This document shows, in pieces, positions 61,201 to 64,000 of a stretch of 64,000 bases of DNA (positions are counted from its first letter, which is position 1; each line of letters opens with the position of its first letter). The position numbers were made by a program, and so were the translations under genes. The stretch is from Ptiloglossa arizonensis (taxonomy: Eukaryota > Arthropoda > Insecta > Hymenoptera > Colletidae), in NCBI RefSeq assembly GCF_051014685.1, contig NW_027479058.1:124001-188000 (forward strand), written 5' to 3'. The notes beneath the pieces were generated by a model, which made no database searches, was not told the origin of the DNA, and was given only the letters and a program-made list of their open reading frames with translations.

Positions 61201-63910
61201 TCGCGAGATATGGCAGTTTGGAGGTAAGAAACGCTCGAGAAACTCAAAATTTTCGCAGTTCTGTTGCTCGAAACGAATAACTAGAACGGGCTAGGGGAAA
61301 AGTACGCATACCGTTGTAATCTGGCGAGTTTCTACTTTCAGATGCAACAGAAATTTTGCGGATTGGTCAATCCGTTCGCGATATATGGCAGTTTGGATGT
61401 AAGAAATGCTTGAGAAACTCAAAATTTTCGCAGTTCTGATGCTCGAAACGAATAACTAGAACGGCCTAGGGGAAAAGTACGCATACCGTTGTAATCGGGC
61501 GAGTTTCTACTTTCAGATGCAACAGAAATTTTGCGGATTGGTCAATCCGTTCGCGAGATATGGCAGTTTGGACGTAAGCAACGCTTGAGAAACTCAAAAT
61601 TTTCGCAGTTCTGTTGCTCGAAACGAATAACTAGAACGGGATAGGGGAAAAGTACGCACACCGCTGTAATCGGGCGAGTTTCTACTTTCACATGCAACAG
61701 AAATTTTGCGGATTGGTCAATCCGTTCGCGAGATATGGCAGTTTGGAGGTAAGCAACGCTTGAAAAACTCAAAATTTTCGCAGTTCTGTTGCTCTAAACG
61801 AATAACTAGAACGGGCTAGGGGAAAAGTACGCATACCGTTGTAATCGGGCGAGTTTCTACTTTCAGATACAACAGAAATTTTGCGGATTGGTCAATCCGT
61901 TCGCGAGATATGGCAGTTTGGAGGTAAGCAACGCTTGAAAAACTCAAAATTTTCGCAGTTCTGATGCTCGACAAGCATAACTAGAACGGCCTACGGGAAA
62001 AGTACGCACACCGTTGTAATCGGGCGAGTTTCTACTTTCAGATGCAACAGAAATTTTGCGGATTGGTCAATCCGTTCGCGAGATATGGCAGTTTGGAGGT
62101 AAGCAACGCTTGAGAAACTCAAAATTTTCGCAGTTCTGTTGCTCGAAACGAATAACTAGAACGGGATAGGGGAAAAGTACGCATACAGTTGTAATCGGGC
62201 GAATTTCTACTTTCAGATGCAACAGAAATTTTGCGGATTGGTCAATCCGTTCGCGAGATATGGCAGTTTGGATGTAAGAAACGCTCGAGAAACTCAAAAT
62301 TTTCGCAGTTCTGATGCTCGAAACGAATAACTAGAACGGCCTAGGGGAAAAGTACGCACACCGTTGTAATCGGGCGAGTTTCTACTTTCAGATGCAACAG
62401 AAATTTTGCGGATTGGTCAATCCGTTCGCGAGATATGGCAGTTTGGAGGTAAGAAACGCTTGACAAACTCAAAATTTTCACAGTTCTGATGCTCGAAACG
62501 AATAACTAGAACAGCCTAGGGGAAAAGTACGCATACCGTTGTAATCGGACGAGTTTCTACTTTCAGATGCAACAGAAATTTTGCGGATTGGAAAATCCGT
62601 TCGCGGGATATGGCAGTTTGGAGGTAAGAAACGGTTGAGAAACTCAAAATTTGCACAGTTCTGATGCTCGAAACGAATAACGAGAATGGCCCAGGGGAAA
62701 AGCACACATACCGTTTCAATTGGGCGAGTTTCTACTTTCAGATGCAACAGAAATTTTGCGGATTGGTCTATCCGTTTGCGAGATATGGCAGTTTGGAGGT
62801 AAGAAACGGTTGAGAAACTCAAAATTTGCACAGTTCTGATGCTCGAAACGAATAACTAGAATGGCCCAGGGGAAAAGTACTCATACCGTTGTAATCGGGC
62901 GAGTATCTACTTTCAGATGCAACAGAAATTTTTCGGATTGGTCAATCCGTTCGCGAGATGTGGCAGTTTGTAGGTGAGAAACGCTCGAGACACTCAAAAT
63001 TTTCGCAGTTCTGATGCTCGACAAGCATAACCGGAACGGCCTAGGGGAAAAGTACGCATACCGTTGTAATCGGGCGAGTTTCTACCTTCAGATGCAACAG
63101 AAATTTTGCGGATTGGAAAATCCGTTCGCGAGATATGGCAGTTTGGAGGTAAGAAACGGTTGAGAAACTCTAAATTTGCACAGTTCTGATGCTCGAAACG
63201 AATAACTAGAATGGCCCAGGGGAAAAGCACACATACCGTTGTAATCGGGCGAGTATCTACTTTCAGATGCAACAGAAATTTTGCGGATTGGTCAATCCGT
63301 TCGCGAGATATGGCAGTTTGGAGGTAAGAAACGCTCGAGAAACTCAAAATTTTCGCGGTTCTGATGCTCGAAACGAATAACAAGTGCGGCCTAGGGGAAA
63401 AGTACGCACACCGTTGTAATCGGGCGAGTTTCTACTTTCAGATGCAGCAGAAATTTTGCGGATTGGTCAATCCGTTCGCGAGATATGGCAGTTTGGATGT
63501 AAGAAACGCTTGAGAAACTCAAAATTTTCGCGGTTCTGATGCTCGAAACGAATAACAAGAACGGCCTAGGGGAAAAGTACGCACACCGTTGTAATCGGGC
63601 GAGTTTCTACTTTCAGATGCAACAGAAATTTTGCGGATTGGTCAATCCGTTCGCGAGATATGGCAGTTTGGAGGTAAGCAACGCTTGAGAAACTCAAAAT
63701 TTTCGCAGTTCTGTTGCTCGAAACGAATAACTAGAACGGGCTAGGGGAAAAGTACGCATACAGTTGTAATCGGGCGAGTTTCTACTTTCAGATGCATCAG
63801 AAATTTTGCGGATTGGACAATCCGTTCGCGAGATGTGGCAGTCTGTACGTGAGAAACGCTTGAGAAACTCAAAATTTTCGCAGTTGTGATGCTCGAAACG
63901 AATAACTAGA
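58287..63910 (+). repeat. 16-mer direct duplication, two copies of 2,800 bp
   Basis: The block 58287-61110 matches 61087-63910 at an offset of exactly 2,800. Only two differences were noticed: GATGCGCG/GATGCTCG at 58643/61443 and TCGCTAGA/TCGCGAGA at 59105/61905. Boundaries are visible as CAGTTCTGAT (58281) against CAGTTGTGAT (61081) at the left and AGAACGG against AGATCGG (63911) at the right. The longest open frame of the window (minus strand, 60194-60583, and its copy 62994-63383) falls here only because these monomers carry unusual substitutions. Confidence 0.92.
59700..60600 (+). repeat. Most divergent monomers of the array
   Basis: Five to six monomers with many private changes: ACGGTTGAG for ACGCTTGAG, AAATTTGCACAG for AAATTTTCGCAG, ATGGCCCAGG, AGCACACATACCG, GAAAATCCG in the dyad, GAGTATCTAC and AACAAGTGCGG. 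Many of the changes remove CpGs. They were copied as a block to 62500-63400. Older, less homogenised monomers are expected nearer to an array edge, which may mean that the edge lies to the right of the window; that is inference. Confidence 0.75.
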
Positions 63911-64000
63911 TCGGCCTAGGGGAAAACTACGCATACCGTTGTAATCGGGCGAGTTTCTACCTTCAGATGCCACAGAAATGTTGCGGATTGGTCAATCCGT
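63867..64000 (+). repeat. Partial last monomer
   Basis: The unit is cut by the window end after 134 nt, at the CCGT that follows the dyad. It has private changes (AGATCGGCC, GAAAACTACG, TACCTTCAG, CACAGAAATG) and does not continue the 2,800-bp duplication. The array therefore goes on beyond the window. Confidence 0.9.

Larger units (their letters stand above)
1..64000 (+). repeat. Satellite DNA array, 175-bp monomer, about 365.8 tandem copies
   Basis: The whole window is one direct tandem array. The landmark ACTCAAAATTTTCGCAG recurs at 1, 176, 351, 526, 701 and so on to 63867. Stepping by 175 with 14 single-base deletions and 5 single-base insertions lands exactly on the last start, so there are 365 complete units and a 134-nt partial one. 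All units point the same way, and no unique sequence, transposon or spacer interrupts them. Most monomers differ from each other at a handful of recurrent sites, so they form subfamilies, and these subfamilies are arranged in higher-order repeats. A monomer near nucleosome length in a long homogeneous array is typical of centromeric or pericentromeric satellites in animals and plants. I do not recognise the family and cannot name the species. No protein-coding or RNA gene is supported anywhere in the window. Confidence 0.98.

Noticed and set aside
57867..62831. Minus-strand frames of 67-117 codons at 57867, 58742, 59267, 59678, 59716, 61542, 62067, 62478 and 62516
   Set aside because: Same satellite reading frames; the members of each pair lie 1,400 or 2,800 bp apart because of the duplications. 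No protein family recognised.
1..64000. CRISPR array
   Set aside because: Repeats of 175 bp follow each other directly without unique spacers, and no cas-like gene is present.
1..64000. Repetitive protein gene or surface-antigen repeat
   Set aside because: The unit length is not a multiple of three and stops occur in every frame of each monomer, so no long repeat protein can be encoded without splicing.
1..64000. 5S rDNA, tRNA or snRNA tandem cluster
   Set aside because: No internal promoter boxes or RNA gene sequence of these kinds was recognised in the monomer.
1..64000. Transposon or retroelement insertion, or array inversion
   Set aside because: Monomer phase is continuous from 1 to 64000 apart from 19 one-base indels, and no reversed monomer was seen, so nothing larger is inserted or flipped.
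1..64000. Exact CENP-B box
   Set aside because: No copy with TTCG, A and CGGG in the required spacing was found on either strand; only the degenerate match described above.
1..64000. Telomeric or subtelomeric repeat (GGGGAAAA in each monomer)
   Set aside because: It occurs once per 175 bp as part of CTAGGGGAAAAG, not as a short tandem, and does not match a known telomere unit in this orientation.

Overview
The window holds one kind of sequence: a head-to-tail satellite DNA array that fills all 64,000 bases and runs off both ends. The basic unit is 175 bp. I followed monomer starts from base 1 (phase set at ACTCAAAATTTTCG) to the last start at 63867. With 14 one-base deletions and 5 one-base insertions the bookkeeping closes exactly, giving 365 complete monomers plus a final 134-nt partial one. 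Every monomer I read is in the same orientation. I found no gene, RNA gene, transposon, CRISPR array, inversion or unique spacer. The short open frames are by-products of repeat variants: 175 is not a multiple of 3, so any frame must cross the repeat in all three phases.

This is a eukaryotic array of centromeric or pericentromeric type: nucleosome-sized monomer, long uninterrupted tandem, higher-order repeats. The species cannot be told from the sequence, and I do not recognise the monomer. It is about 44% GC and rich in CpG (13 per 175 bp in the opening-phase monomer type, about 1.6 times expectation), which argues against long-term methylation-driven CpG decay and may point to a lineage or locus with little CpG methylation, or to very recent homogenisation.

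Layout by duplication period: 1-2.1 kb irregular; 2.1-3.5 kb two copies of a 4-mer (699 bp); 3.5-5.6 kb irregular, with a copy of 1.4-2.1 kb; 5.6-9.1 kb an 11-mer offset (1,925 bp); 8.4-12.07 kb a 6-mer HOR (1,050 bp) with one 5-mer copy; 12.3-14.66 kb an 8-mer offset (1,398 bp); 10.41-16.81 kb a 24-mer offset (4,197 bp); 16.33-23.19 kb a 25-mer offset (4,373 bp); 24.4-26.5 kb an 8-mer offset (1,400 bp); 29.83-36.84 kb a 20-mer direct duplication (3,500 bp) with no difference found; 38.76-48.09 kb interlaced 24-mer (4,200 bp) and 17-mer (2,975 bp) offsets; 37.67-39.0 kb copied 10,500 bp away at 48.17-49.5 kb; 54.1-57.4 kb a 5-mer HOR (875 bp); 58.29-63.91 kb a 16-mer duplication (2,800 bp). 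The array therefore has changing, nested higher-order periods rather than a single HOR.

Within the monomer, three things deserve a look: a near-perfect 16-bp dyad (CGGATTG-GT-CAATCCG) in almost every unit; a degenerate CENP-B-box-like stretch; and an acceptor-like/donor-like pair that would bound a 57-nt, 19-codon open segment in each monomer. All functional readings of these are inference.
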